NCBI RefSeq assembly: GCF_014646515.1
Contig: NZ_BMNK01000009.1
Location: 294,975-358,974, forward strand
Direction of reading: 5' to 3'
Length of the DNA: 64,000 bases
Source of the DNA: Nonomuraea glycinis
Lineage (GTDB): Bacteria; Actinomycetota; Actinomycetes; Streptosporangiales; Streptosporangiaceae
Numbering within the stretch: the stretch's first letter is position 1; the number at the start of each line of letters is the position of its first letter. Shown here in pieces: positions 7,284 to 16,900 of this stretch. Both the position numbers and the translations under genes were made by a program. Under the pieces are notes generated by a model. It was not told where the DNA came from. It searched no databases and saw only the letters and a list, made by a program, of their open reading frames with translations.

Positions 7284-8171
7284 ATGACCACCCTCCTCGC
7301 ACCCCCGCCGCCCACCCGCACCCACTCCACGACCGACCTCCTCTTAGCGGCCCTGGCGCCCATGAGCTGGGGCACCACCTATGTGGTCACCACCACCCTG
7401 CTCCCCCCTGACCGGCCGCTGCTCGCCGCCACCCTGCGCGCCCTGCCCGCCGGCCTGGTGCTGCTCGCGGCGACCCGCAGCCTGCCTTCCGGTTCGTGGT
7501 GGTGGAAGTCCGCGGTGCTCGGCATGCTCAACTTCGGCGCCTTCTTCCCGTTGCTCTTCTTCGCCGCCTACCGGCTGCCGGGCGGCGTCGCCGCCACCAT
7601 CGGCTCGGTCCAGCCGCTGATCGTGGCGTTGCTGTCGGTGCTGGTCCTGGGGCTCGTGCCGGGGCGGGCCATGCTGTACGCGGCCCTGGCGGGCACCGGC
7701 GGCGTCGCGTTGCTGACCCTGACCTCCGAGGCCCGGCTGGACCCGCTCGGCATCGCCGCCATGCTCGCCGCCACCTCGCTCATGGGCACGGCCATCGTGC
7801 TGGCCAAGAAGTGGGGCCGCCCCGCGTCGCCGCTCAAGATGACCGGCTGGCAGCTCACCATCGGCGGCCTGGTGCTCGCCCCGATCACCCTCGCCGTCGA
7901 AGGCGTGCCCGCCTCCCTCACCACCGCGAACGCCCTCGGCTTCGCCTACCTGGGCGTCTTCGGCACCGCCATCGCCTACGCCCTGTGGTTTCGCGGGATC
8001 GACCGGCTGCCGCCCACCTCGATCTCGCTGCTCGGCCTCACCAACCCGCTCGTCGCCACCGTCGCCGGGCTCGTCATCCTCGGGCAGACCCTCACCGGCT
8101 GGCAGCTCGCCGGCTTCACCATCGCGCTCGGCGCCCTCGTCGCCGGCCAGGTGTACTCCAGGAAGACCTGA
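7284..8171 (+). CDS. EamA/DMT-superfamily transporter
   Basis: Drug/metabolite-type exporter of 295 residues with ten predicted hydrophobic helices in two repeated halves; the second half contains the family-like VFGTAIAYALWFRGIDRLPP. It probably exports a small metabolite or toxic compound. ATG 7284 is preceded at 6 bases by GAAAAGG; an ATG 15 bases earlier overlaps that ribosome site and is less likely. Expression is expected to be controlled by the divergent MarR protein through the two palindromes at its promoter. Confidence 0.9.
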   Translation: MTTLLAPPPPTRTHSTTDLLLAALAPMSWGTTYVVTTTLLPPDRPLLAATLRALPAGLVLLAATRSLPSGSWWWKSAVLGMLNFGAFFPLLFFAAYRLPGGVAATIGSVQPLIVALLSVLVLGLVPGRAMLYAALAGTGGVALLTLTSEARLDPLGIAAMLAATSLMGTAIVLAKKWGRPASPLKMTGWQLTIGGLVLAPITLAVEGVPASLTTANALGFAYLGVFGTAIAYALWFRGIDRLPPTSISLLGLTNPLVATVAGLVILGQTLTGWQLAGFTIALGALVAGQVYSRKT

Positions 8172-8195
8172 GCGCCCCCGGCACCACCGCGGTGA

Positions 8196-9161
8196 TCAGT
8201 CGCCGCGCTTGGCGCGGGCGCGGCGCTTGCCCTCGTGCATCGCCTGTACGCGGGCGATCGGGATCGTGTGGCCCTCCTCGATCAGGTCGGCGGGCAGCGC
8301 CTGCGGCTCGGGCATCTGCTCCGCCCAGGGGTCGCCGTCGCCGAGCAGCCCCGGCGCGGTGCGCAGGGTGAAGTCGCCGGGCGTCACCCGGTCGAGGTCG
8401 TCCCAGGACACCGGGAAGGACACCGGCGTGCCCGGCCGGATGCGCGGGCTGTACGCGGCCACCACGGTCGCCCCGCCGGCCCGCGTCGAGTCGAGGAAGA
8501 CCTTGCCCTGGCGGTCCTCGCGGATGAACGCCGTGGTGCCGAGCGCCGGATCGACCCGCTCGGCCCGCGCCGCCAGCGCGCGGGTGGCCGCCGCCAGATC
8601 GTCCATCGCGATCCTCGCCACCACCGGCACGAACACGTGCACGCCCTTGGCCCCGCTGGTCTTCACCGCCCCCGCCAATCCGGCGTCGTCCAGCGCCTGC
8701 CGTACCAGCCCGGCGGCCTGTACCACCAGGCCGAACGCCTCGCCCTCCGGCGGGTCGAGGTCGAGCACCAGGTGGGTGAAGTGATCCCTGGCCAGCAGCG
8801 CCGGGTGATACTCCACCGCCCGCTGGTTGGCGAACCAGAGCAGCGTCCGGCGGTCGTCGCACAGCGCGTAGGTCACCCGCCGCTGGGACGCCTCCGCCCA
8901 GATGCTGACGGATTTGATCCAGTCGGGGGCGTACTTGGGCAGGTTCTTCTGCATGAAGGGCGCCTGACCCGGTCGCACGCGCTGCACCGACAGCGGCCGC
9001 CCGCGCAGGACGGGGAGGATGCGGTCACTGACCGCGTCCAGATAGTCGACCAGATCCCGTTTCGTGGCGTCGGCGCCGTCGAAGAGCGGCTGATCGAGGT
9101 TGGTCAGCGGCACACCGTCCCGCGTCTCATCGCTGGTCACCCGGCCCACGATATCCGGCAT
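8196..9161 (-). CDS. LigD-type polymerase (primase-like) domain protein
   Basis: Stand-alone polymerase domain of the bacterial non-homologous end-joining family (archaeo-eukaryotic primase fold), 321 residues. Metal-binding aspartates sit in LVLDLDPPEG (D134, D136), the nucleotide-binding motif in SGAKGVHVF (169-177), and a third Asp in VFLDSTRAG (D224). In actinomycetes such proteins can supply gap filling with ribonucleotides in Ku-dependent repair. No ku or ATP-dependent ligase gene is nearby, so it may act with proteins encoded elsewhere or in another repair path. Confidence 0.92.
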   Translation of the reverse strand: MPDIVGRVTSDETRDGVPLTNLDQPLFDGADATKRDLVDYLDAVSDRILPVLRGRPLSVQRVRPGQAPFMQKNLPKYAPDWIKSVSIWAEASQRRVTYALCDDRRTLLWFANQRAVEYHPALLARDHFTHLVLDLDPPEGEAFGLVVQAAGLVRQALDDAGLAGAVKTSGAKGVHVFVPVVARIAMDDLAAATRALAARAERVDPALGTTAFIREDRQGKVFLDSTRAGGATVVAAYSPRIRPGTPVSFPVSWDDLDRVTPGDFTLRTAPGLLGDGDPWAEQMPEPQALPADLIEEGHTIPIARVQAMHEGKRRARAKRGD

Positions 9162-9242
9162 GTCGCAGGTGCCCCAGGAGCATGTACGGGGCTCGGGTGG
9201 GCATGGCTTCCTTGTCGGCCCGGTTCAAGAGGAGCGCTGAGC

Positions 9243-10046
9243 ATGAGCGAGCTCGAGGCCCTGAAGGAACGGCAGCGCAAGACGTGGGCCAGCGGCGACT
9301 ACGCCAGGATCGCCTGGCTGACCGTGCCGCTGGGCGACACCCTGTGCGACGCGGCGGACCTGCGGCCGGGCTCGACAGTGCTCGACGTGGCGACCGGCAC
9401 CGGCCACGTGGCGCTCGCCGCCGCCCGCCGGTTCTGCGACGTGACCGCCATCGACTACGTGCCGGCCCTGCTCGAACGCGCCCGCCGGCGGGCCGAGGCC
9501 GAGGACCTGGAGATCGACTTCCGCGAGGCGGACGCGGAGAGCCTGCCGTTCCCCGACGCGTCGTTCGACTACGTGCTGTCGGCGATCGGGGTGATGTTCA
9601 CCGCCGACCACCAGCGGGCGGCGGACGAGTTGCTGCGGGTGTGCAGGCCGGGCGGCCGGGTGGCGACGGCCAGTTGGACGCCGACCGGGTTCGTCGGCGG
9701 GATGCTCTCGATCGTCAGCCGCTACGCGCCCCCGCCTCCCGGCGCGCTGCCGCCGACACGCTGGGGCACCGAGGAGGTGATGCTCGACCTGCTCGACGAC
9801 GGCTGCCAGGAGCTGACGTTCACGAACACCACGGTGACGCAGCGGTTCCTGTCGCCGGAGCACTACGCGGACTTCTTCCTGGAGCACTACGGCCCGACGT
9901 TCAAAGCCGCCGAACGACTCGGCGAGGACGAGCGGCGCGCCTTCCGCGACGACCTGATCATCCTGGCCGAGCAGTCGAACCGGGCCACCGACGGGACCCT
10001 GGTGAACGACTGGGAATTCATGATCACCGTCGCCGTCCGCGACTGA
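9243..10046 (+). CDS. Class I SAM-dependent methyltransferase
   Basis: 267-residue methyltransferase of the UbiE/Methyltransf_11 type. Motif I VLDVATGTGHVA is at 47-58, followed by an acidic ribose-binding position in VTAIDYVPALLERAR and post-motif ADAESLPFPDASFDYVLS. Substrate unknown. ATG 9243 has AGAGGAG about 7 bases upstream; the frame is open far upstream but overlaps the opposite ligD-type gene and has no likeness to the family. It stands alone between divergent and convergent neighbours. Confidence 0.9.
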   Translation: MSELEALKERQRKTWASGDYARIAWLTVPLGDTLCDAADLRPGSTVLDVATGTGHVALAAARRFCDVTAIDYVPALLERARRRAEAEDLEIDFREADAESLPFPDASFDYVLSAIGVMFTADHQRAADELLRVCRPGGRVATASWTPTGFVGGMLSIVSRYAPPPPGALPPTRWGTEEVMLDLLDDGCQELTFTNTTVTQRFLSPEHYADFFLEHYGPTFKAAERLGEDERRAFRDDLIILAEQSNRATDGTLVNDWEFMITVAVRD

Positions 10047-10073
10047 TCCGGGCGTCGTCGTGCGGCCTGCCCA

Positions 10074-10113
10074 GCTACGCGAACGTCAGCCCGGCTACGC
10101 GAACGTCAGCGCG
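10074..10113. repeat. 20-bp tandem duplication at gene end
   Basis: GCTACGCGAACGTCAGC occurs twice with a period of 20 bases (10074 and 10094). The second copy encodes the last codons and stop of the leftward membrane protein gene; the first lies beyond its stop. Confidence 0.85.
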
Positions 10114-10622
10114 GGGTAGGCGAACAGCATCACCGCGCCGAAACCGAACTTGAGCAGCGCGTCGATCACCCCGAACACCGGCAGCGGCGCCTTGAGGCGC
10201 ATCCCGGCGTAGGCGTTGGCCATGGTGAGCACGCCGAGCATGCTGATCAGCGGGCCGTGCGCCAGCCCCATCGGCACGAAGTGCACGCCCACCACGAACA
10301 GGATCCACAGGATGGTGGTCTGGTAGTCGTCGGCGTCCTTGGTCTTGGTGAGCACGAGATAGATCAGCCCGCCCTCCAGCACGAACGCCCCCACCAGTCC
10401 GCCGATCTGCGCGATCGACGGCGTCCCCAAGCTGGGCAGCAGCGCGCTCAGGCCGCTGCCCACGAAGCCGGTGACGAAGCCGCCGATGACGAACGGCAGC
10501 CAGTGCTTGTTGAAGATCCAGCTCAGCAGGAAGCCCGTACCGACGCCGAGCAGGAACAGCCCGCCGCCACGGATCAGTGGGTAGGGGTGACCCAGGTCGG
10601 CGAGCAGGGCAACGGGGGACAT
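10095..10622 (-). CDS. Uncharacterised multi-pass membrane protein
   Basis: 175 residues with five or six hydrophobic segments (about 14-36, 41-62, 70-92, 103-121, 123-138, 153-172) and short polar loops including KTKDADDYQ. I do not recognise a characterised family. It resembles small conserved actinobacterial membrane proteins of unknown function. It lies alone between a methyltransferase gene (convergent) and a spermidine-synthase-like gene (same strand, 246 bases apart). The last codons are duplicated just beyond the stop. Confidence 0.75.
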   Translation of the reverse strand: MSPVALLADLGHPYPLIRGGGLFLLGVGTGFLLSWIFNKHWLPFVIGGFVTGFVGSGLSALLPSLGTPSIAQIGGLVGAFVLEGGLIYLVLTKTKDADDYQTTILWILFVVGVHFVPMGLAHGPLISMLGVLTMANAYAGMRLKAPLPVFGVIDALLKFGFGAVMLFAYPALTFA

Positions 10623-10868
10623 TTCAACATTCCTTCGCGTTTGACCGGTTCTATGCCGATCATCCTCGCAGGAATGGCAGCCCCCGTCCGATCAGCCGCC
10701 CTCGGCCTTGGCCATCAGCTCACACTTCTCGCGGGTGGCGATGAGCCCGGCCGACGCGATGAGCCTGGACTATCCGGGTGATGTCCCGGCGATCGGTGCG
10801 GGCTCCTGAATGAGCTGGTGACCCAGAGCCAGCGTTCCCGTGACCGTACATCCTGATCAGAACGGTTC

Positions 10869-11585
10869 TCAGCCGAGCTTGGCCACGTACACCGTGTTGG
10901 TCGACGGACGGCCTTGCAGGTGGTTCGGGAAGGTGACGACGTGCGCCTGCCAGGTGTCGAAGACCTGCTCCAGGCAGGCGTTGAACTCATCGCTGGGCGG
11001 GTCGTTCGACCAGAGGGCGAAGACGCCGCCGGGGTGCAGGTGGCGGGCCAGCCCGCGCAGCCCGTCCGGCCGGTAGAAGGCGGCGTGGCCGGGGTGCAGG
11101 ACGTGGTCAGGGGCGTGGTCGATGTCGACCAGGATGGCGTGGAAGCGCCGCCCCGGGCTCTCGGGGTCGAGCCCGGCGGGCGTGGCGGCCATGGCGAAGA
11201 AGTCACCGTGCGCGAACCGGCAGCGGGCGTCGCCCGTCAGGCCGGGGCCGAGCGGCAGCAGGCCGCGCTCGTGCCACTCGATGACCTCCGGCAGCGCGTC
11301 GATCACCACCAGGGAGCGCACCCGGGCGTCCTCCAGGACCGAGCGCGCGGTGTAGCCCAGCCCGAGGCCGCCCACGGCGACATCGAGCGCGTCGTGGTCC
11401 AGGGCGGCGAGGCCGAGCCGGGCGAGCTGGATCTCGGCCTCGGTGAACAGGCTGGACATCAGGAAGTCGTCGCCCAGCTTGATCTCGTGGACGTCCGTGC
11501 CGAGGACCGGTTCGCGCCGGCGGCGCAGGCTCAGGTCACCGAGCGGGGTGGGCCGCCAGTCGAGCTCTTCGAATCTGACGCTCAT
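10869..11585 (-). CDS. Spermidine synthase-like methyltransferase-fold protein
   Basis: 238-residue protein of the polyamine aminopropyltransferase superfamily. The cofactor-binding glycine-rich strand is in LDVAVGGLGLGYTARSVL, followed by the acidic strand end VVIDALPEVIEWH and the catalytic-region motif FHAILVDIDHAPDHVL. Actinobacterial proteins of this kind usually lack the N-terminal tetramerisation domain and have no proven polyamine product, so a different small acceptor is possible. ATG 11585 follows GGGGGAGAG. It is divergent from the RF3 gene. Confidence 0.8.
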   Translation of the reverse strand: MSVRFEELDWRPTPLGDLSLRRRREPVLGTDVHEIKLGDDFLMSSLFTEAEIQLARLGLAALDHDALDVAVGGLGLGYTARSVLEDARVRSLVVIDALPEVIEWHERGLLPLGPGLTGDARCRFAHGDFFAMAATPAGLDPESPGRRFHAILVDIDHAPDHVLHPGHAAFYRPDGLRGLARHLHPGGVFALWSNDPPSDEFNACLEQVFDTWQAHVVTFPNHLQGRPSTNTVYVAKLG

Positions 11586-11697
11586 CGCGCTCTCCCCCGG
11601 GTCGTGTCGGCTCGCGGTCAGGGTAGCGCGGGGAAACGTGCGTACCTGAACGTTGGGTACAGTGGCGTGCGCAGACCTACAGCGACGGAGTGACACG

Positions 11698-13281
11698 ATG
11701 ACGGACGTTGCCGGGGAGGCGAAACGGCGCAGGACGTTCGCTGTGATCAGTCACCCGGACGCGGGCAAGTCGACCATGACCGAGGCCCTGGCGCTGCACG
11801 CTTCCGCGATCACCCAGGCGGGCGCGGTGCACGGCAAGGCCGGGCGGCGTGGCGTCACCTCCGACTGGATGGAGCTGGAGCGCACCCGAGGGATCTCCAT
11901 CACCTCGGCGGCCCTGCGCTTCGAGCATCGCGGCCATGTGTTCAACCTGGTCGACACGCCCGGCCACGCCGACTTCTCCGAGGACACCTACCGGGTGCTG
12001 GCCGCCGTCGACTGCGCGGTGATGCTGATCGACGCGGCCAAGGGCATGGAGCCCCAGACCATGAAGCTGTTCGAGGTCTGCCGGCACCGCCGCATCCCGG
12101 TCATCACGTTCGTCAACAAGTGGGACCGGCCCGGCCGCGAGGCCCTGCAACTGCTCGACGAGATCGAGGAGCGCACCGGCCTGCGCCCGACCCCGATCAC
12201 CTGGCCGGTCGGCATCTCCGGCGACTTCCACGGTGTGGTCGACCGGGCCGAGCAGCGCCTGATCCGCTACCTGCGCACCCCGGGCGGTGCGACCAAGGCG
12301 CAGGAGGCCGACCTCACCACCGAGCAGGCGCAGGCCGAGTGGGGCGGCGACTGGCTGCGGGCCGGCGAGGAGGTGGCGCTGCTCGACGAGATCGGCGCCG
12401 ACCACGACCAGAAGGCCTTCGAGTCGCACGAGTCGACCCCCGTGCTGTTCGGCGCCGCGCTGACCAACTTCGGCGTCGGCCGGCTGCTCGACGCCCTGGC
12501 GGACCTCGCCCCCGCCCCCGGCCCGCGCGCCGACATCGCCGACCGGCCGCGCCCGGTGGAGTCGCCCTTCTCCGGACTGGTGTTCAAGGTCCAGGCCAAC
12601 ATGGACCCGGCGCACCGGGACAGGATCGCGTTCGTCCGCGTCTGCTCCGGCCGCTTCCAGCGTGGCATGGTGCTCACCCACGCGGCCACCGGCCGTCCCT
12701 TCGCCACCAAGTACGCCCAGGCGATGTTCGGCCAGGAGCGCGCCACCGTGGACGAGGCCTTCCCCGGCGACGTCGTCGGCCTGGTCAACGCCACCGCGCT
12801 GCGGCCCGGCGACACCCTCTACGACGGTCCGGCGGTGACGTACCCGCCGATCCCCAGCTTCGCGCCCGAGCACTTCGCGGTCGCCCGCGCCCGCAACAGC
12901 GGCAAGTCCAAGCAGTTCCGCCGCGGCATCGACCAGCTCGACGCCGAGGGCGTCATCCAGGTGCTCCGCTCCGACCTGCGCGGCGACCAGGCCCCGGTGC
13001 TGGCCGCGGTCGGGCCCATGCAGTTCGAGGTCGTCCAGCACCGGCTGGCCGCCGAGTTCGGCGCCGAGATCAGCCTGGACCACCTCGACTACACCCTCGC
13101 CCGGCGCACCGACAGCGCCTCGGCGGAGCTGATGGCCGGCCAGCGCGGCGCCGAGGTCCTCATGCGCAGCAGCGACGAGACGCTGCTGGCGGTCTTCACC
13201 GACCGCTGGCGGATGGGCTCCATCAAGTCCGACCACCCCGGTCTGGTGCTGGAGCCTCTCATCGCCGACACCACTGTCTGA
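11698..13281 (+). CDS. prfC: Peptide chain release factor 3
   Basis: RF3, the translational GTPase that recycles RF1/RF2 from the ribosome after termination; 527 residues, the normal length. G1 HPDAGKST (19-26), a switch region with RGISITSAA, G3 DTPGH and G4 NKWD are all intact, followed by the EF-Tu domain II-like and RF3 C-terminal domains (e.g. GPMQFEVVQHRL). ATG 11698 has GGAG about 7 bases upstream. The gene is single, with a methyltransferase-fold gene diverging upstream and a lipoprotein gene following 58 bases later. Confidence 0.96.
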   Translation: MTDVAGEAKRRRTFAVISHPDAGKSTMTEALALHASAITQAGAVHGKAGRRGVTSDWMELERTRGISITSAALRFEHRGHVFNLVDTPGHADFSEDTYRVLAAVDCAVMLIDAAKGMEPQTMKLFEVCRHRRIPVITFVNKWDRPGREALQLLDEIEERTGLRPTPITWPVGISGDFHGVVDRAEQRLIRYLRTPGGATKAQEADLTTEQAQAEWGGDWLRAGEEVALLDEIGADHDQKAFESHESTPVLFGAALTNFGVGRLLDALADLAPAPGPRADIADRPRPVESPFSGLVFKVQANMDPAHRDRIAFVRVCSGRFQRGMVLTHAATGRPFATKYAQAMFGQERATVDEAFPGDVVGLVNATALRPGDTLYDGPAVTYPPIPSFAPEHFAVARARNSGKSKQFRRGIDQLDAEGVIQVLRSDLRGDQAPVLAAVGPMQFEVVQHRLAAEFGAEISLDHLDYTLARRTDSASAELMAGQRGAEVLMRSSDETLLAVFTDRWRMGSIKSDHPGLVLEPLIADTTV

Positions 13282-13339
13282 ACTTTCTCCGGCCGGGCGG
13301 CGTATCTCTCTTTAGCCGTCCAGCAGAGAGGGGCGATCC

Positions 13340-13930
13340 ATGTCGAGCGCCTGGTGTCCGCCACGTTTCCGGTTCGCGGCGGTTGCCGTGGTGCTGTCCG
13401 TCCCACTGTTCGCCGCCTGCGCGCCCGCCAGCGGGGACCCCATTCCGGTCTCCGCCGCCGCCGCTGACGTGGCGGAGTCGTACAACGACGCCGACGTGCG
13501 CTTCTCCCAGGAGATGATCCCCCACCACCAGCAGACCATCCAGATGGCCGAGCTGGTGGCCACGCGGACCAGCAACGAGTACGTGCTGACGGTCAGCGAG
13601 CATCTGATCGACGACGAGCGGACCGAGATCAGGCAGATGTCGGCCTGGCTGACCGCCTGGAAGAAGCCGATCCCGGAAGAGAACGCGAAGAGCACGCACA
13701 GCATGCCCGGCATGCTCAGCCAGCAGCAGATGGCCACGATGGCGCGGCAGTCCGGCGACGAGTTCGACCGCACCTGGCTGACCCTGCTGTCCACGCACCT
13801 CGGCCACGGCATCACGATGGTGGAGGCCGTCCAGGGCAAGGGTCAGCACAAGCCGACCCTCGACCTCGCCGGCAAGCTCATCAACGGCCAGCGCCAGCAG
13901 ATCGCCGAGATCGCCACCCACCTGGACTGA
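13340..13930 (+). CDS. DUF305 family lipoprotein
   Basis: Secreted lipoprotein of 196 residues. A signal peptide (10-26) ends in the lipobox LFAAC with C27 as the lipidated residue. The DUF305 hallmark FSQEMIPHHQQTIQMAEL and a second histidine motif HLGHGITMVEA suggest a ferritin-like four-helix bundle; members are often linked to metal binding, but function is not established. GAGAGG lies just upstream of ATG 13340. It ends at a strong bidirectional hairpin shared with the convergent glycoside hydrolase gene. Confidence 0.9.
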   Translation: MSSAWCPPRFRFAAVAVVLSVPLFAACAPASGDPIPVSAAAADVAESYNDADVRFSQEMIPHHQQTIQMAELVATRTSNEYVLTVSEHLIDDERTEIRQMSAWLTAWKKPIPEENAKSTHSMPGMLSQQQMATMARQSGDEFDRTWLTLLSTHLGHGITMVEAVQGKGQHKPTLDLAGKLINGQRQQIAEIATHLD

Positions 13931-13945
13931 CCTCCGCCCGCTTGA

Positions 13946-13979
13946 CCGGTGCTTCCCGGCCGGGGTCGGGAAGCACCGG
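13946..13979. terminator. Bidirectional hairpin terminator
   Basis: Perfect 12-bp stem, CCGGTGCTTCCC and GGGAAGCACCGG, with a 10-base loop, between two converging genes. No long T-tract, as is usual in high-GC actinobacteria. Confidence 0.8.
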
Positions 13980-13992
13980 AGTGCACTGGTGG

Positions 13993-16900
13993 CTACGGGC
14001 GGCGGGCCTCCACGGCGGTGATGGTGATCGTGCCGGTGGAGCCGCGTAGTCCGAAGCCGTACCGGTGGCCCTGTCTGGCCTCGGGGGTCGCGAGGGTGTC
14101 GCCTAGATCGGCGGTGCGCAACTCCCGCCACACGCCCGCGCTCTCGGCGTAGGAGGTGATGGTGGTGCCCGACAGGAGCAGCGCGAAGCGGTCGCCGGGT
14201 TTCAGGGTCAGCGGTGCGTCGCCCGCCAGGGGCAGGAGGTGGCCGTTCACGCTGACGTTGAGGCCGGACATCTGGCGGGTGTGGTTGTACCAGGCGGTCA
14301 CGTAGGTGGAGGCGTCCTTCACCCAGCCCACGAACACGCTGTCCTCCGGCCGGCCGTGGCCCGCGAACGAGCCGGCGGTCAGCACGCTGACGGCGTCGCC
14401 GGGCGGCAGCGGGGCCGGTCCGGCCATCAGGGCGAAGTACGGCGTGGCGCCGGTCGCGGCTAACCGTCCGTCGCCGACGGCGATCGCGGGCTTGGCCTCC
14501 CCGCCGGACGGCTGGTAGGCGGTGTAGCTCGCGGAGGTGTCCGCGCCGAACGCGTCGGCGGCGTCCACCTGCGGGAACGCGGCCAGATCTAGGGGTACGA
14601 GGAACCGCCCGTAGGTGCTGGACACCTGCTTCGGACGGCCGGGCGACCCGTACCGGGCGAAGGCCCGCACCGGGTGGCCGCCCGGTCGCGCGGTGCCTGA
14701 CGGGGGTCGCAGCGTCCAGCGCACGGTCAGCTCGCCTCTTGGCCGTACCCGGGTCGCGCCCGGCGAGCCGTGCGGCCGGGCCGTCCAGCCGGGCGGCACC
14801 GCGAGGGTCACCCGCACGTTCGTGGCGGGGCTGGCCGCGGTGTTGGTGAAGACGGTGGTCACCTGGTCGGCGGGGGTGGCCGGAGTGTTGACGGTGGTCG
14901 GCTGTTCGGCGGGGGTGTTGACGGTGGTCGGCTGGTCGGCGGGGGTCACGGTCAGGTGGGCGTCGTCGGTGGTGGGTGACCAGGCCTGCAGTTCGACGAC
15001 TCCGACGTAGGCGCCCGGCGGGTTGTCGAACCCCAGCCGGAGCCTGGTGGTGGTCAGCGCGGGGAAGGTGATCCGGTTGAGCGCGTTGGCGGCCGGCCGC
15101 TCGGGGGTGCGGCGCTGGCCGGGCACCTCCTGCCAGGTCGCGCCGTCCCAGTGTTCCAGCCGGTATCCGGCCGGCGCCCGTACGCCGCCGCCGTCGTCGT
15201 AGGGGTGGAAGCGCACGTCGCTGACCTCGGTGGGCACGCCGAAGTCCAGGCCGAGATGGTCCTGGGCGTTCGGGGAGCGGTAGTTGGTCCACCGGCTGTG
15301 CGGGATGTCGTCGTAGTAGATCCGCCCGTCCACGGTGTCCCACACGCTGTCGATGTCGTTGGTGTACGACGCGAACGGCCGGGGGTAGCCGACCCCGTGC
15401 GGGTTGGCCGCGTCGTTCACCATCGCCGGCGTCCCGGCCTCCGGCACGGAGGCGGGCAGCGGGGCGGTGAGCTCGCCGAGGGTCGGCCGGGAGGCGATCC
15501 GCCGCCCGTCCACGTACAGCCGCAGGCCGGCGCCCTGCCCGTACCGGGTGCCGTCGCGGTCCCACAGCACGGTGACGTTGTGCCCCCGGTAGGGGACGTT
15601 CTCCAGGACGAAGTGGTCCCAGGACGCCGGGGCCAGCGGGTTCACCGTCAGCCGGTCGCCCGGCTGCGGGCGCAGGCCGATCAGGCCGCTGATCACCAGG
15701 TCGGTGTAGGTGGAGTGGTTGTAGTGCTCACTGTGACCGCGCCCGTCGTAGATCCAGCGCGGCTCGTCCGGGTGGTGCGCCTCGGCGACGTACGGCCGGC
15801 CGTCCTTGTACTGGCTGCGCGCGTACCCGCGCAGCACCTGGTAGTAGTCGTCGTTGTCCACCACCGACTGGTCGTAGTCGTTGAGCAGGTTGGCCATCCC
15901 GGTCAGCGTCTGCGAGGTGGCGAACGGCCAGCTCGGCCCGTCCCACCGGCAGCACCCCGTCAGCGCGTCGTGCATGAACCACTGGCTGCGCCGCTCGGTC
16001 GTCGTCGGCCCGTACGGCGCGGCGAAGCCCTGCGGATCGAGGAGCTGGGCCCACGCCTGCTCGGTGCCCGCGTCGGCCATGTCGAACATCCAGGGGACGA
16101 AGCCGATCTGCTCGCGGCTGGCCACCAGCCGCTGCTGCGGGTCCAGGTCGGCGCGGGCCTTGTGGTAGAAGAACTGCCGCTGCGGGTCCCACAGCCTGCG
16201 GTGCAGTGCGGTGCGCAGGTCCTTGGCCCGCTGCTCGAACCGGCGGGCGGTGGCGGTGTCGCCCTGGGTGTGGGCGATGGCGGCGATGGCCTTGGCGTCG
16301 CCGTACTGGTAGGCGTTCAGCGTCGGCCGGTATCCGTGCCCGCCGTGGTAGGGGTCGGCCGGGTCGCTCTCGTAGGAGGAGGCGGTGTACTCCATCGCGT
16401 CCCACACGGGCACCGACCAGTACAGGCCGAGCTTCTTGTCGTACTGGTTGCCCCATTTGTCGTACTGGCGGATCAGGTCGGGGAGCAGGCTCTTGACGAG
16501 CTTGGTGTCGCCCGTCACGAGGGAGCGCTGGTAGGCCGCGTCCGCCGCCCAGAAGCCGTACTGGTGCGCCCAGTCGTCGGTGTCCTCGTTGAGGTGGTCG
16601 GTCTTGGGCTTGGGCCCGGCGCCGGGTCCGCGCAGCCAGTAGCGGAGGTAGTCGTCGACCGGCCGGCGGTCGCGCAGCCACCGGCCCTCGTAGATGTGGT
16701 GACCGGCGGCGGCGACGATGCCGCCGAGCGGGGCGGCGTAGCCGGGGGCGTTGTGGAACTCGGTGAGGATGTGGCCGGTGGCGGTGTCGGTGTAGCGGAT
16801 GTGCCGTTTGTACGTGCTCCACCGGTAGTAGTACACATCCTGGATCTCCCGGTCCGGGACGTCCAGGAAGGGGATGTTGGCCTTGTACCACTCCGGCTCG

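Noticed and set aside
11677..13236. 519-codon frame antisense to prfC
   Set aside because: Shadow of a strongly conserved gene; composition bias only.
14850..14948. CRISPR-like repeats
   Set aside because: The 30-bp units are contiguous, have no spacers and encode a Thr/Pro linker in frame.
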